Positions 62,442 to 64,000 of a stretch of DNA of 64,000 nucleotides are shown here, piece after piece. Both the position numbers and the translations under genes were made by a program. Position 1 is the first letter of the stretch. Each line of letters opens with the position of its first letter. Where the stretch lies: the NCBI GenBank assembly GCA_013373635.1, contig JABXHN010000002.1, forward strand, positions 1-64,000, given 5' to 3'. The DNA is from Flavobacteriaceae bacterium (GTDB taxonomy: Bacteria; Bacteroidota; Bacteroidia; Flavobacteriales; Flavobacteriaceae). Under the pieces are notes generated by a model. It saw only the letters and a program-made list of their open reading frames with translations, had not been told where the DNA came from and did no database searches.

Positions 62442-63998
62442 TTATTGTATTCCGGGTTGTTTTAATGTAAAACCTTCTTCTACTTTTTTAGCTTTCACCA
62501 TCTGTTTTACTTCTTCCAATAATCCTTTAGCATCATAAATAATGCCATCTTTTACAGTGTATTTGACACCTCCAACTCTAACGACCTCATTGTCCTCAGT
62601 TAATTTAATCGCACCTGTTCCATAAAGAACTTTTAAATTGACAAGTGGGTTTTCCTCAACAATTACAAAGTCAGCTTTTTTTCCGATAGTCACCGATCCA
62701 ATTTCATTACTCATTCCGAGGAGTTCCGCTCCGTTAAGTGTCGCAGCTTGAATCACCTCAAGAGGGTGGAAGCCTGCCTCTCTTAGCAGCTCTAACTCTC
62801 TGATATACGCAAAACCGTAGAGTTGAAATATAAATCCAGAATCTGAACCAGCAGTGACACGTCCTCCTCTGTTTTTATATTCATTTACAAATTGCATCCA
62901 CAGTCTGTAATTGCGTTTCCAAACCACTTCTTGTTCAGTTCCCCAATAATGCCAGTAAGAACCATGAGATATCATACTAGGTTGATAATATCTCCAAAGG
63001 GATGGTAAGGTGTATTCTTCGTGCCATTCAGCTCTTCGAGCTCGTTGAAGGTCTCTGTTGGCTTCGTAAATATTAAAAGTAGGGTCTAAAGTAAAATCCA
63101 GTGAAAGGAGTTCTTCCATCACATCATTCCACTTTTTTGAGCCCGGTTTAGCTGCTTGCTCCCAGAGTTTTCCAGCTTCTTCAAAGCGGTGCTGTTCGTT
63201 TTGATAGTTGTAATTTGAAGGATAGTTTTGAACTGTTTTATCATCAAATAAAGCCTCAGGTAAACCGTACCAATGTTCCATAGAATTTAAACCTGCTCTG
63301 GCTGAATGAAGCACATTCCATCGTGCGACATCCATCTGTGCGTGGTGAAAGGCAGAACGAAGTCCAATTCGTTTATTTTCACGAATGGCAGCATCTAAGA
63401 TTTCTGGTTCAGAACCAAAGAATTTAATACCATCTGCTCCGTTTTTTTTGTTCTGTTGTACCCATTCGATTGCCTGCTGTGGAGTGCTAATGGGAGTTTT
63501 GCTTCCCTCACCAAAACCAGTATAGGCTTTGATTCTAGGAGCTAAAATTGAATTTTTAGCAGATTTATTTTTGAGATCAACTGTAAAGTGAACGCCTCGA
63601 CCACTTGGTTCTCTAACAGTGGTTATACCGTGTCCCATCCACAGTCTAAATACGTATTCAGGTTCTGCACCTTGAGCTACTCCACCGATATGTGCATGTG
63701 AGTCAACAAAGCCAGGAAGCAAGTACATTCCTGCAGCATCTAATTCTTTGCCACCTTCTTTAAGTTGAGGTCTTCTTTTTTCATTGATAGGTACATTGGG
63801 ATATCCAACGACTCTGATGTCCTTGATAATATTGTTTTCTACGACAATATCAATGGGTCCTCTTGGAGGGGCTCCGTTACCATTGATAAGGGTTACGCCT
63901 CTGATGATTAGTTGTGAATAGGGGCCATCTCCGCTTGTTGATTGAGCAAATGAAAAGCTAAAAAAAGTACAGAATAAAATGCTTAATAAGGTTCTCAT
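62442..63998 (-). CDS. Exported amidohydrolase
   Basis: A 518-residue amidohydrolase-superfamily enzyme with a signal peptide (MRTLLSILFCTFFSFSFAQ). GFVDSHAHIGG (about 94-104) is the HxH metal motif, FHHAQMDVARW and NSMEHWYG supply further metal ligands, and RVTAGSDSGF (about 383-392) the catalytic Asp. The C-terminal small domain returns with GKKADFVIVEENPL. Related to imidazolonepropionase/prolidase-like enzymes; the substrate is unknown. Its start codon is two bases from the window edge, so it appears complete. Confidence 0.88.
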   Translation of the reverse strand: MRTLLSILFCTFFSFSFAQSTSGDGPYSQLIIRGVTLINGNGAPPRGPIDIVVENNIIKDIRVVGYPNVPINEKRRPQLKEGGKELDAAGMYLLPGFVDSHAHIGGVAQGAEPEYVFRLWMGHGITTVREPSGRGVHFTVDLKNKSAKNSILAPRIKAYTGFGEGSKTPISTPQQAIEWVQQNKKNGADGIKFFGSEPEILDAAIRENKRIGLRSAFHHAQMDVARWNVLHSARAGLNSMEHWYGLPEALFDDKTVQNYPSNYNYQNEQHRFEEAGKLWEQAAKPGSKKWNDVMEELLSLDFTLDPTFNIYEANRDLQRARRAEWHEEYTLPSLWRYYQPSMISHGSYWHYWGTEQEVVWKRNYRLWMQFVNEYKNRGGRVTAGSDSGFIFQLYGFAYIRELELLREAGFHPLEVIQAATLNGAELLGMSNEIGSVTIGKKADFVIVEENPLVNLKVLYGTGAIKLTEDNEVVRVGGVKYTVKDGIIYDAKGLLEEVKQMVKAKKVEEGFTLKQPGIQ

Positions 63999-64000
63999 AT

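Overview
The window is chromosomal DNA of a Bacteroidota bacterium, most likely a marine-type member of the Flavobacteriaceae/Flavobacteriales. The evidence is low GC, a Rho factor with a long Lys/Asn/Gln-rich insert, a 314-residue NusB, lineage families (DUF4293, DUF1599, DUF3276/PUR, DUF5606, two-motif DnaJ), and many -7 promoter elements of the Bacteroidota type TAnnTTTG in place of a classical -10 box. Shine-Dalgarno sequences are scarce. Genes are tightly packed and mostly housekeeping. I see no prophage, insertion sequence or CRISPR array.

Layout: (1) 1-5.9 kb: tail of a tRNA-Glu-like gene, rpsT, rho (opposite strand), DUF4293, a YfcE-like phosphodiesterase, truA and an ABC exporter half. 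(2) 5.9-11.2 kb: the c-di-AMP synthase cdaA, convergent with folP, then an operon DUF1599-DoxX/MauE-tpiA-prmA-clpS. (3) 11.2-15.8 kb: a sulfur-handling neighbourhood with a two-part YeeE/YedE transporter, a persulfide dioxygenase-rhodanese fusion and a thioredoxin, with a GT39-type glycosyltransferase in between. (4) 15.8-23.6 kb: methyltransferase, SDR epimerase, grpE-dnaJ, MscS channel, an atypical NtrC-like regulator, an M28 peptidase and a cyclophilin-FKBP fusion. (5) 23.7-31 kb: DinB-like protein, thioredoxin-like protein, acyltransferase, CsaA, M14 peptidase, PUR protein and a second ABC exporter half. (6) 31-40.3 kb: nusB-DUF1573-yajC, pyrD-LysE-HMG-CoA lyase-like, guaB, thioredoxin, lysA, sucC.

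(7) 40.4-41.3 kb: the clearest accessory locus, a HigB/HigA-type toxin-antitoxin pair whose toxin frame carries one in-frame stop codon. (8) 41-55.6 kb: M20 peptidase, uvrB, an ABC-2 transporter, two unrecognised proteins (one with kinase-fold-like motifs), NdpA, a PRiA4-ORF3-like protein, ctaA, cca, sua5/tsaC, dapD, ruvX, def, DUF5606. (9) 55.6-64 kb: GH20 hexosaminidase, mazG, MATE pump, a small acidic protein, PAP2 phosphatase, then an exported cluster galM-CBM9-msrA-amidohydrolase.

No large new system is evident. The best leads are: the nonsense-interrupted toxin; the kinase-like orphan gene pair; two ABC half-transporters 23 kb apart whose complementary degenerate motifs suggest one MdlA/MdlB-like heterodimer; a sigma-54-type activator lacking GAFTGA and an evident HTH; an 8-bp perfect hairpin between the guaB promoter and its start codon; and an M20 enzyme with a substituted metal ligand. 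All functional calls are from reading sequence motifs; no database search was run.
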